Shown here: positions 15,909-24,400 of the stretch, one piece after another | How positions within the stretch are numbered: position 1 is the stretch's first letter | Layout: every line of letters begins with the position of its first letter | Source of the DNA: CAWDLX01 sp963753485 | Lineage (GTDB): Bacteria > Actinomycetota > Actinomycetes > Mycobacteriales > Micromonosporaceae | Reading direction: 5' to 3' | Length of the DNA: 64,000 nucleotides | NCBI GenBank assembly: GCA_963753485.1 | Contig: CAVWCL010000003.1 | Location: forward strand, 496,001 to 560,000 | Notes under the pieces: generated by a model | Databases searched by the model: none | The model's input: only the letters and a program-made list of their open reading frames with translations | What the model was told of the DNA's origin: nothing | Position numbers and translations under genes: made by a program

Positions 15909-17939
15909 CTATCGAATGACCATGCCGCCGCCATCGACCAACTGCTCGGGCCGGGCGTCGAGGTAGTGCAGGTTCGACTTTCGGACCGTAGTCGTGGATT
16001 CCGCCATATCCAGGTGAACGAGGTATAGCGTGGACTCGGAGATCATGCCAGGTCCGAGTCCCGTCTCCGCCCCAATGACCGACAGGTGCCGAAATTCGCA
16101 TTCGTGCAGAGCCCAAGGACCGCCAGCAAGATGGTCAAGGAATAGGCCATCTTGGCGAATGCCACGCAAGGCCAAGCCCCCACCGTCGAGGATCACGCGG
16201 CGAAATGTCAGCATCTTGGTCTCGGATCCCTCAACCCTGAGGCCTTCCTGGCCAGTTATCCGCCCGCCGTCGAATATCGCGCCCGCCATATTGCAATTGC
16301 AGAACGCGACATCCTCAAAGTCGCAGTCCGTAAACACGGTCCCGTGGAGATCGCACTCAACGAAACGGAGCCCTTTCAGGCGCGTCTTCGTTATCATGCA
16401 ACTCGGCCAGCGAAGGCCCCGAAGCTCCCGAACCCCACCCCCATCAATTACATCGTCATCGAGAACCTCTCGTCCGTTGGCGCCGAACGGCGCATCGAGG
16501 TAGCGTTCCTCGGACTCGAGAACCTTCTCGCCCCAGCGATTGAGAGCCACGCCGTAACCGTCGTGCACCAGAGTCACTATTCGTCGCTTTCCCAGATCTT
16601 TCGTGACCCGCACGATCGAGCTCTTACGCAACCACTCAATGGCACGCTCAAACGTTACTATCGCCTCGGCCACGGCAGGAACCGCGTCAAAGCCCACCAG
16701 CCGTCCCGCGAGAAGGCTAACGTCCAGATCGATGGACTCCGCGGTGATCCCGTTCTTGTGAGCCAGGTCGATCACGACCTCCGGCTCGGTCAGTTGTGTG
16801 CTGCCTTCCTCCTCGTACCATTCTGTCACCAGCTCCAAAAGCCGGTACACTTCATCTTCATCCCAGCGCAGGTCCTCCATGTCGTCGTACGCGTTGAAGA
16901 AAATCTCACCCAGGTCGCGTGGCACCTTATACCCCGCAGAGGACAGCTCCTCGACCAGCCGGGCAATGACAAAGCGCGTCTCCCGGGCGATCCGTGAGTT
17001 CTCATACGCCAGTTCGAACTCGCCCAGTCGCATCTCCGCGTAATTCTGCAGACTCGCCCGCGCAACCTCGATAGCGGGTGTTGCCAGCGAGGTGCCAGCA
17101 TGCGTTTCAAGAGCTATTTCGGATATCGATTTGTACAGTGAGGAACGCAGGCCTAATGGGCCATCCTTCAACACCTGGCCCCGGCGCGGCGCGCTCTGCT
17201 GATGAATCACCCATAGCATCGCCTGCAGATGCAACAAGCCAATCGATCGATCGTCGACACGAGCCTTTCGCCAGAGTGCCAGAATACGCTCGACCGTGTC
17301 GTCACTGAATGAGAATCCGGCGGCCTTTGCCGGCGAGGCGACGATCTCGAACTCGGCTTCTGGACTCACCGGTTGCACACGAAGCCACGTCCAGAGCGAC
17401 CGGCTGAGGTCGGACTCGAGTACATCGAGCTCTTCCTTGAATTCGCTGCGCAGAGAAAGGATCTGACGAAAGGGCAACTCTCGCGCCGCGAACGCGACCG
17501 TCGCCACAAATCTCTGGCCCAGCGAGGGATCTAGTCGCATGAGCTCCTCGAGCTGGTCGAACAGGATGACGAGCCGGCCGCCGAACCTATCCGCCAGGTT
17601 CCCTAGGTCGGTCTCTGGATCGTCATCCGATTCGTGCACGATATCGCTTTCGATGAGCGCGCGTCGGATTGCGGCATGATAGTACTCGACCGCGGCATCA
17701 CCAGACACATCTGCCCAACTTCGAACGATGGCCACGGTGAGCCCTCGCTTGGTAAGGGCCGGGCGCAGGCCGGCCATGAGTAGGGACGACTTTCCGGTGC
17801 CGCTCGGTGCGGTGACCTCCACGACCTTTCGCGTCAGCGTGGCGTTCACCAGGCGCTCGATGTCGGCACTCCGCCCGTATAGCAAGGCCTGATTGTTCTC
17901 ATCGAGCGGCACCGGCCCCGGATAGACGTCACGAATCAC
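15909..17939 (-). CDS. nSTAND-type NTPase with C-terminal pentapeptide repeats
   Basis: The 676-residue protein begins with YGRSADIERL and has Walker A APSGTGKSS (Lys50) and Walker B LVILFDQLEEL (Asp128), the pattern of nSTAND1 ATPases. A long helical region follows. At about residues 518-600 there are short repeats (FVECDLHG, VFTDCDFEDV, FCNCNMAG) of the pentapeptide or quadrilateral beta-helix type. There is no obvious effector domain at either end, so the effector is probably one of its operon partners, by analogy with antiphage STAND systems. GTG 17939 overlaps the SIR2-like stop as GTGA, showing translational coupling. Rich use of A/T-ending codons sets it apart from the neighbourhood. 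Confidence 0.85.
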   Translation of the reverse strand: MIRDVYPGPVPLDENNQALLYGRSADIERLVNATLTRKVVEVTAPSGTGKSSLLMAGLRPALTKRGLTVAIVRSWADVSGDAAVEYYHAAIRRALIESDIVHESDDDPETDLGNLADRFGGRLVILFDQLEELMRLDPSLGQRFVATVAFAARELPFRQILSLRSEFKEELDVLESDLSRSLWTWLRVQPVSPEAEFEIVASPAKAAGFSFSDDTVERILALWRKARVDDRSIGLLHLQAMLWVIHQQSAPRRGQVLKDGPLGLRSSLYKSISEIALETHAGTSLATPAIEVARASLQNYAEMRLGEFELAYENSRIARETRFVIARLVEELSSAGYKVPRDLGEIFFNAYDDMEDLRWDEDEVYRLLELVTEWYEEEGSTQLTEPEVVIDLAHKNGITAESIDLDVSLLAGRLVGFDAVPAVAEAIVTFERAIEWLRKSSIVRVTKDLGKRRIVTLVHDGYGVALNRWGEKVLESEERYLDAPFGANGREVLDDDVIDGGGVRELRGLRWPSCMITKTRLKGLRFVECDLHGTVFTDCDFEDVAFCNCNMAGAIFDGGRITGQEGLRVEGSETKMLTFRRVILDGGGLALRGIRQDGLFLDHLAGGPWALHECEFRHLSVIGAETGLGPGMISESTLYLVHLDMAESTTTVRKSNLHYLDARPEQLVDGGGMVIR

Positions 17940-19825
17940 GATTTGCCTCCCCGGACTCGAGAATTGGTATCGCTGGCGATCCGGTGCAGGACGCGGGCGA
18001 GCTTTTCGAAGTCGCCAGATGCCCGACTGATTCCGAGTCCATCGAGCAGGCGTGCTCGGTCACGATCGAACTCGCGGCTCACGGCCAATGCGTTTGGTAA
18101 ACCGGTACCCTTGATGAGTGCCCGACACACGTGCAGGAAGAGCTGCATCCTGACGCTCCAGTCAGCCAGGCGCTGCCCTGCGATCAGCCAAAATCGATCG
18201 GGGTGGTCAAGTTGCGCCGTTATCGCGCCGGGGAGTCCCTGATCGATCGCGCTGTCATCGGCATTGGACCCTTGACGCGCGCCGTACGCCCATTCGTCGA
18301 TGTGTGTGATCTGCAGGACGTCTATCTCGGCCAGTGCGGGCGCGTGATGCACCCTCCGCGGCTGCGCGGCGTCTCTGGTGCGCACCCGCGTGAACATCCG
18401 CTCGCCCCTGGCCGGAATCCCGTCGACTGAGGACGATGACTTCGTGACGAGCCCCGGATTTTCGTCGACGTTCGGGTTCAGCTCGTGCAGCGGAGAACCA
18501 TTGACCTTAAGTACCAGAGGTCCCTCCAAGTTGGGTGTATCGAGCATCTTGGTGACGTCGTCGAGCCACCGCCAGCCTTCCCCCTCGGGAACCGTCAGCA
18601 ATTCGCGAAGGCGTTCCGTGGAGCCGGATACCTCTTTCGCCGTGAGGACGCGAAATCTACCCACCATCCATTGCAGGCGGCCACGGCCGCGCTCAGTGCC
18701 GGCGACGCTCACCACCGGAAAGGCGACGTGATACATGGAGCGTCTCGGGGCGCGGGCCAATGCGAGCGCCCGCTCGATTTCAAGATCAAATGTGGTGCTT
18801 ATAGCGATCGGGAAGGGGAATGGGTTGGCCATATCCTGACGGCGTTTCTCCCACTCAGCGAATTGCGCATGTAGCACCGCGGCCAGCGCCCCGTGAAATC
18901 CCTCGCGTACCGTTTGTGGATCGACGTGCGCAAAGCCCCGCTCGATGCTGTGCACGACTGCCTCCCGGAACTCCTGAAGGCTCCCTCGCTCAATGGTGCT
19001 CGTCGGCTCAAGATGTCGAATCGGTCGGTCATTGCTGGTGCCTACCAACGAGACCTGCAGCGCAAATTCGTCAACGCGGGGGTAACACGGGCTGTCGAAG
19101 ACAGCGGTGTGCCAGAAGAGGTCCGTGAGCCACTCAACCCAGGAGCCTTGCAGGAGCTCTCCCTCCCGCAGTCCTTCGAGCATGCTTGATAGTCGCATCC
19201 TGATGGAAGTAGCGCCGAGAAGATAGGCAGTCATGTCGTCGTGCGGCAGTTCGGTGAACTTCTTGACAGCGTCGATTGACACCTGCAGCGCTGCGGATAA
19301 TTCACGAAGCGCCTCGCCGCTGACTGCCACCGCGTGAAACAACCAGTCAGTTACCGGTACGGGGGTTTCCTTCCACGTACATGCGTAGACCGTTGTCGCT
19401 TGGTAGGCAGACTCAAACAAGGCCAGCTGCAAGGCGATAAGAATCTCTTGGGTGTCATCGTTCTTGTCACGCTCAATTACGGTGCGGCCGAGTACCCGAC
19501 CGCGCTTGACCTCAAGAAAGAACCTTCGGCGTCGCTCATCGCCGTTGCGCGATATCGCGGCTTCGAGCTCACAGAGATAGATATGCTGGCTCAGCCCAGC
19601 GGGTCCACGAGGTGTGGTTGATTCCCCCGCGTCCAGGCACTCTGGGCCGAGAACGGGCGTGATCTGGAGCTCGTTGTCCAGAACCGCGCTTCGCAGTCCG
19701 CTGCGAGTCCATTGCTCGAAAGACTCGTGCCGCGCCTGATGCAGGTCAATGATCACTGTCGGCTCAGTCAGCAGGTTGGGCTCAACTCGATCCCTCTTCT
19801 GCAGTCGTACGTTCTCCGTCGTCAT
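17936..19825 (-). CDS. Divergent SIR2-like domain protein (inferred)
   Basis: The 629-residue protein has no clear-cut motif, but several spaced segments fit a degenerate SIR2-like NAD-binding fold of the defence type. These are ITPVLGPECLD (residues 55-65, glycine-rich entry loop), AISTTFDLEIERAL (about 342-355, where the family has TTNYDxxxExAL), GPLVLKVNGS (about 435, where the family has KxHGS) and FWLIAGQRLADWSVRM (about 538, family LGxxLxDWxxR). The catalytic His of the HGS motif is Asn here, so activity may be lost or altered. It sits between ATP-grasp and nSTAND genes with 4-bp overlaps on both sides. The SIR2 assignment is inference from pattern spacing. A wholly different fold remains possible. 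Confidence 0.55.
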   Translation of the reverse strand: MTTENVRLQKRDRVEPNLLTEPTVIIDLHQARHESFEQWTRSGLRSAVLDNELQITPVLGPECLDAGESTTPRGPAGLSQHIYLCELEAAISRNGDERRRRFFLEVKRGRVLGRTVIERDKNDDTQEILIALQLALFESAYQATTVYACTWKETPVPVTDWLFHAVAVSGEALRELSAALQVSIDAVKKFTELPHDDMTAYLLGATSIRMRLSSMLEGLREGELLQGSWVEWLTDLFWHTAVFDSPCYPRVDEFALQVSLVGTSNDRPIRHLEPTSTIERGSLQEFREAVVHSIERGFAHVDPQTVREGFHGALAAVLHAQFAEWEKRRQDMANPFPFPIAISTTFDLEIERALALARAPRRSMYHVAFPVVSVAGTERGRGRLQWMVGRFRVLTAKEVSGSTERLRELLTVPEGEGWRWLDDVTKMLDTPNLEGPLVLKVNGSPLHELNPNVDENPGLVTKSSSSVDGIPARGERMFTRVRTRDAAQPRRVHHAPALAEIDVLQITHIDEWAYGARQGSNADDSAIDQGLPGAITAQLDHPDRFWLIAGQRLADWSVRMQLFLHVCRALIKGTGLPNALAVSREFDRDRARLLDGLGISRASGDFEKLARVLHRIASDTNSRVRGGKS

Positions 19826-21174
19826 CTCGTGGCCTGCCCATCCTCGGCGCCGAAGGCCCCCACCATCGCTGCAACTACCGACTCCTGGCCGCGACGTAAT
19901 TCGAAGCCGGTCTCGGTGACCGACTCGGGGAACACGACTCGAAACATTGCGGCGTTCGACTCGACCTGCACGTCCGGCTCTGGCGCGAGTTCGACCCGGG
20001 CCGCGGTATCACCAGCGGGGACGAGCAACGCAGGAGAAGCCAGTCGCACGGCCGTGCTGGACGCGTTGTAAACGATCACCTGAGCCGCCGCCGGAAGCTC
20101 TGACCGCCAATCATGCAGTGACATACGTGCTTGTGGCTCGTGACCAACGGAGAGCCCTAGGAAAGCGCTGATATGATCTAGTAGAATGTCGATGTAACCC
20201 GCGTCGGCGCATAGCATTGCCAAGAAAGCCACTGAACCCGGCAGTCGAGGATTGAGGGCGGTGAAGTACAACGTCTTTCCGTCGAGCAGAAAGTCCACGC
20301 CAAAGGCTCCAATATAGTTCTGTTCAGCCAGCCATCTACCGACGGTTCTCGCGACCGCGTCAACGTTGTCGATCACCGGCCGGGGAAGTTCACCGAATCT
20401 CGCAAAATCGTTGCCACAGTATCCGAACCTCCGTTTTGTACACATTGGTATTCCAATAAGCTGAACGGAACCAGGCTGGAGGGTTACTGTGCCATCGGGA
20501 AAAATGCAGCCCGTCACATTCAAAGGAGTTGCCCGGTCGAAGAACGGTGCCACCGAGATGATGGCGTCGGGTTGTGCGAGCCAGCCTCCGTCGAACTCAT
20601 CCGGCCGTTCCACGAGCAAGAATCCGACGCCACCGGAGGTCTGCGATGCTCGAAGAACGCTGGCGCCGTTCTCCAGATACGAGTTGAGGATCTGCCGGTG
20701 CTCCTCGGCGACGTAGGTCCAGGGCAGCGTGCGTACGCCAACCTTGCGGAGCTGTGTCTCCACCCACGGCTTGTGTTCGAAGCCGGCCTGTCTGTCTCTG
20801 AACTGACCGAGATACTCAGCCGTTTCGAGGCTGGCGAAATGAATTGCCGACAAGAACCGTGATGGACGATATGCGACCAGTACGCTCTGTGAGTTGAGGG
20901 CCGCCAGCATGGTGCGCCGCAGTTCGCCGACAACTGGTCGCGTGTCGAGATCGATATCATATGTGTCGAGGTCGACACGGGAGCAGGTCAGGCTCTCCAG
21001 CGTCTCGTCGTCCGCCAGCTTGGCGGCACCCAACGGAGCGGTAATGGCAAAGCTGCTCTCGAATTGTGGTAGCGGCAAGAGGGTGGCGGCGTCGTCACCA
21101 CGGACGCCAAACCAGACCAAGCTGCGATCACCGATCGCGCGCTCGACGACGACAAGCCGTTGATTTCTATTCAT
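19822..21174 (-). CDS. ATP-grasp fold protein
   Basis: From ATG 21174 (MNRNQRLVVV) the product has 450 residues. The C-terminal half of an ATP-grasp domain is clear: IGAFGVDFLLDGKTLYFTALNPRLPGS near residues 286-312, with metal-binding NPR, preceded by SGGVGFLLVERPDEF in the position of the ATP-clamping loop. ATP-grasp enzymes join a carboxylate to an amine or thiol through an acyl phosphate. In conflict-type operons they may tag proteins or make peptide or nucleotide derivatives. The last part (VIVYNASSTAVRLASP) looks like an added beta domain. It is first in the operon, and its stop overlaps the SIR2-like start as ATGA. A longer start at 21255 is open but lacks a ribosome site. Confidence 0.7.
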   Translation of the reverse strand: MNRNQRLVVVERAIGDRSLVWFGVRGDDAATLLPLPQFESSFAITAPLGAAKLADDETLESLTCSRVDLDTYDIDLDTRPVVGELRRTMLAALNSQSVLVAYRPSRFLSAIHFASLETAEYLGQFRDRQAGFEHKPWVETQLRKVGVRTLPWTYVAEEHRQILNSYLENGASVLRASQTSGGVGFLLVERPDEFDGGWLAQPDAIISVAPFFDRATPLNVTGCIFPDGTVTLQPGSVQLIGIPMCTKRRFGYCGNDFARFGELPRPVIDNVDAVARTVGRWLAEQNYIGAFGVDFLLDGKTLYFTALNPRLPGSVAFLAMLCADAGYIDILLDHISAFLGLSVGHEPQARMSLHDWRSELPAAAQVIVYNASSTAVRLASPALLVPAGDTAARVELAPEPDVQVESNAAMFRVVFPESVTETGFELRRGQESVVAAMVGAFGAEDGQATR

Positions 21175-22077
21175 CGCGACGGCCTTGACCGGGTTCCCGT
21201 ATGGTGGCGCTGGCCGCCACGCTCGCCAGCCGGTGTCTGTCGGCGCGCGGCGCAACCATCCGAGGACATGTCACTCAACGTCGATCCTTTCCAAGAACGC
21301 TAGCGAGGTCGGTGGCGACCTGCGGTCGGCCTGCGCCCATGGTGCTGCACTGAGGCTAAGGTTCGGGAGCGAACCGTGGCCACACTCCCCGCGAATGATT
21401 GACTCGCGGTTGTGTCAGCATGAACCGATGTGTGAGGCACGCCGCCCGACTGGATCGCGTTCGGTCGCCGTTCGGTGTCCAGTCGTAACGTTACGACCCA
21501 TTGCTGCTCAGCCTTACTGCGCCTCGATCCAGGCTCGCGCAGGGCATTGATGGAGAGATGCAGCATCGAGTGCGCCGAATTGAGGACTTTGAGCGCCATC
21601 TCGCGAAGGTAACGACCGGGGTTGTCATTACCTAAGCGTCAACGAGTTCTATGACGATACGGTGGTGTTTGGGGGGTGAACACGAGCGCTGGCCTGCTGC
21701 AATCACGCAGGCGGGACCAGGAGTGGGTGACACCGGCTCGGGGCCGAGGTGGGTCGGTCCGAAAGACTGCTTGTTTTGACCATTCGACGCCGGAATAGTG
21801 ACGAATGAGCTCGCGCGGGTGCCGGCCTGCGCGCATCTCGTCGCGTGCGCTGCGGAACAGTGAGACGACAGCCCGGCTCAGTTCGGTGCGCTGTCCAACG
21901 GGCCGGCGGCGGAGGACGGCTTCACGGAAGGGGCTCCGCTCGATGGGTTGCGACCTTGGCCCGGTGGGCTGAGCCGGCTACCCGTACGCCTGATTCCGCG
22001 ACAGAGCCGCACTGGGAAGGCTGGGCAGTCGTAGCGGTGCCGGCGACGGGGCCGCCGGGGTGATGCGGGAGCTGGCG
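21175..22077. other. 900-bp divergent spacer with two hairpins
   Basis: This region separates the ATP-grasp operon (leftward) from the RyR genes (rightward) and is less G+C-rich than its surroundings. No gene is convincing. Two perfect inverted repeats lie close together: GGTTCG-GGAG-CGAACC at 21360-21375, and CCGCGA/TCGCGG at 21389-21409 with a 9-base loop. They could be operator sites or a structured RNA. Neither has a T-run, so they are not typical terminators. Promoters for both operons should lie here. Confidence 0.45.
21817..21834 (+). repeat. 18-bp direct repeat, left copy
   Basis: GGGTGCCGGCCTGCGCGC at 21817 occurs again, identical and in the same orientation, at 24349. The two copies bracket the pair of RyR-domain genes. 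The match does not extend beyond 18 bp on either side. Confidence 0.6.
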
Positions 22078-23802
22078 ATGACCGACGCGGTGGGCCGGCG
22101 CGGCACTGCGCGGGTTGGCACACGGTGGGTTGCCGTCCTGTTTGCCATTGCCGTTCTCGGCCTGGGTGCATGGGGGTTGTGGCTGCACCTTCGCCCGATG
22201 GCGGGTCTCGACCCGGTGCATCGCTGGCTCGACCTTGCCTACGATGACCTGCAGCTTTTCGTACTCAGCTCCACCCCGCTGACTGGTGGGCCGTATCCGT
22301 GGCAGCTCGAGGTCGCCCGCTTCGGTGCGCCCCTGGTGACCGCGTATGCGGTGGTTGAAGCCGTGCTCGTCCTGCTCGGCGAGCGCCTGGCCCGACGCGG
22401 GCTTCGCCGGCGTCAGGGACACACGATCGTGATCGGCGACAGTGTGGCCGCCCATGCCATCGCGCGCGGGTTGACCGAGCGGAACCGTTCCGGCGTCGTG
22501 CTGGCCGCGAGCGGAGACCCGGAAACCCTGCTGGCGCATGGCCTCAGGGGCGCCGCCGCGATCTACGCGTGCGAGTCGGAGGCGAACGAACGCGGCATCA
22601 ACGTCGCCACCGTACTTGCCGCCGTGGCCCTGCGCCCAGGCGGCCACCTGCGCGCCTACGCACAGGTGAGTGATCCGGCGCTGGCGCTGACCTTGCGCGC
22701 CCGCCGGCTTGGTCTGGCGCAGGTGGAGAAGAGCAGGCTTGACTTCTTCAACGTCGATGAGGTTGCCGCGCGCCTGGTCGTCGAGTCGACCGACTTCGCC
22801 ACTCACACAACCCCACGGATACTCATCGTTGGCTTCAGCACGTTCGGCCGGGCCGTCCTCATCGAGTTCGCTCGCCATTGGCGACTGCGCTCGCCGCAGC
22901 GGGGACCGCGGGCCGAGGTGACCGTCGTCGACGCCCGCGCCCGTGCGGCCGTGGCCGAGGCCCGGTCCCAATGGCCCTTCGTGGACGGCCTGTGCGACAT
23001 CAGCGTGGTCGAGGGTGGTGTGGATGAGGCTTTGGCGGCCGGCACGGCCGCAACGCCGACCACGACGTACATCTGCGAGGACGACGAGCAACGCGCGTTG
23101 CGCACCGCACTGGGCGCTTCGATGCTGTGGCGCGGCGGCCCGCGTTCCCTGGTCGTGCGCCTTGACATCATGTCGCGGCTGGGCAGCGCATTTCACGGCG
23201 ACGGCACAACCGCGCCGCAACAGCGGGTCCTGGACGACCTCGGCGGGCGACTGCTCCTGGTCGGCGTGACCGAAATGGCCGCGGACACGGTGAGCGTCAT
23301 CCAGCAGGACCTCGTCGAGCGCCTCGCCCAAGCGATCCATGAGCAATACCTGCTGAGCCAACTCGCGGTGGGGCGGCACATCGGCGACCGCCCGGCGATG
23401 GCTCTGTGGCGTGATCTCTCAGACGAGCTCAGGAACGCCAATCGCGCTCAAGCCGGCGACATCGGCCCCAAGCTGCGCATCATCGACTGTACGGTCGCGC
23501 CCTACCGCGGCGACCAGGCGCCATTTACCTTCCGGGCGGCGGAGGTCGAGACGCTGGCCGAACGCGAACACGACCGTTGGGTCGAGGACCGCTACCACGG
23601 CGGGTGGCGTTATGCAGCCCAGGCGAGCGAGGTCAAACGGCTCAGTCCGGCAATGCTGGACTGGGCGCGCCTGCCCAACGACGAGCGCGACAAGGACCGT
23701 CATGCGGTCCGCGCCATGCCCGTTGTGCTGGCCGACCTCGGGCTTCGTATCGTCAGACTCGCGGTCGACCCGGCAGACATGGGCTCTGAGGAGCATGACT
23801 GA
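22078..23802 (+). CDS. Two-TM, double-Rossmann (TrkA-N-like) protein with C-terminal RyR domain
   Basis: I chose ATG 22078 (MTDAVGRR, preceded by GGGAG), giving 574 residues. The N-terminus has two membrane segments (WVAVLFAIAVLGLGAWGLWL and FGAPLVTAYAVVEAVLVLL). Two Rossmann-type units follow, opening TIVIGDSVAAHAIARGL and ILIVGFSTFGRAVLIEF, as in TrkA-N/RCK ion-channel regulators. Residues 494-556 are a RyR domain: EHDRWVEDRYHGGWRY, then LSPAMLDWARLPNDERDKDR. This module is known from ryanodine receptors and from bacterial nucleotide-linked conflict systems. I infer a membrane sensor or channel gated by a nucleotide ligand. The last eight bases overlap the next gene, which repeats the C-terminal third. 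Confidence 0.8.
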   Translation: MTDAVGRRGTARVGTRWVAVLFAIAVLGLGAWGLWLHLRPMAGLDPVHRWLDLAYDDLQLFVLSSTPLTGGPYPWQLEVARFGAPLVTAYAVVEAVLVLLGERLARRGLRRRQGHTIVIGDSVAAHAIARGLTERNRSGVVLAASGDPETLLAHGLRGAAAIYACESEANERGINVATVLAAVALRPGGHLRAYAQVSDPALALTLRARRLGLAQVEKSRLDFFNVDEVAARLVVESTDFATHTTPRILIVGFSTFGRAVLIEFARHWRLRSPQRGPRAEVTVVDARARAAVAEARSQWPFVDGLCDISVVEGGVDEALAAGTAATPTTTYICEDDEQRALRTALGASMLWRGGPRSLVVRLDIMSRLGSAFHGDGTTAPQQRVLDDLGGRLLLVGVTEMAADTVSVIQQDLVERLAQAIHEQYLLSQLAVGRHIGDRPAMALWRDLSDELRNANRAQAGDIGPKLRIIDCTVAPYRGDQAPFTFRAAEVETLAEREHDRWVEDRYHGGWRYAAQASEVKRLSPAMLDWARLPNDERDKDRHAVRAMPVVLADLGLRIVRLAVDPADMGSEEHD

Positions 23803-24286
23803 TCCTGTTAACCTGGATGCTGTGCGGCTGAACAGCGATCTGATCGACCGGCTCGCGCACGTTATCCACGACAGGTATGCTGCCCGCCGTCAGCAGGGCG
23901 CGAGCGCCCTCTCGTGGTCCGATGTGGACGAAGATCGGCGCAACGCTGCGCGCGGCCAGGCGCGCGACATCCCGGCCAAGCTGGCCGCCATCGGCTGCAT
24001 CATCAGATCCCAGCGCGATGACGCATTCACGTTCACGGCGGTGGAACTTGAACACCTAGCCCGCCGGGAACACCGGCGCTGGTGCGCCGAACGCACGGCG
24101 TCGGGCTGGACCTACGGTGCGGTCCGCGACACCACCGCTCGACGGCACCCCAGTCTGGTGCCGTGGGAACAGTTGAGCGCCTTGGAGAAGGACAAGGACC
24201 GCGACGCCGTACGCGACATCCCCGCCGTTCTCGGGCACGTCGGACTGGGCATCAGTCGTGGCGTCACGGCCAGATGGCAGCCCTGA
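23795..24286 (+). CDS. Stand-alone RyR-domain protein
   Basis: The 163-residue protein starts at ATG 23795, eight bases before the upstream stop, with GAGGAG just before it. The whole protein is colinear with the last 160 residues of the preceding gene (LIDRLAHVIHDRY, FTFTAVELEHLARREHRRW), so it arose by duplication. The RyR core is residues 88-150: HRRWCAERTASGWTYG, HPSLVPWEQL, EKDKDRDAVRDIP. It matches the consensus better than the upstream copy, since it keeps HPSLVPW where the other has LSPAMLDW. It has no membrane segment, so a soluble partner, decoy or ligand buffer for the membrane RyR protein is plausible. Confidence 0.82.
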   Translation: MTDPVNLDAVRLNSDLIDRLAHVIHDRYAARRQQGASALSWSDVDEDRRNAARGQARDIPAKLAAIGCIIRSQRDDAFTFTAVELEHLARREHRRWCAERTASGWTYGAVRDTTARRHPSLVPWEQLSALEKDKDRDAVRDIPAVLGHVGLGISRGVTARWQP

Positions 24287-24348
24287 CTGCCCGGGGTAAG
24301 CAGTAGCCGAGCCCGGGATCGGTGCGCAGGTGGTGTGACGGCGAGGCT

Positions 24349-24366
24349 GGGTGCCGGCCTGCGCGC
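24349..24366 (+). repeat. 18-bp direct repeat, right copy
   Basis: This is an identical copy of the 18-bp sequence at 21817. It lies in the 115-bp gap between the RyR gene and the convergent nucleotidyltransferase gene. Confidence 0.6.
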
Positions 24367-24400
24367 GTGGCGGTGGACCGTAGCGCGGGGTGATTGAGGT

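Noticed and set aside
21300..21599. 99-codon minus-strand frame in the divergent spacer
   Set aside because: No ribosome site, no hydrophobic or motif pattern, and it runs across both hairpins.
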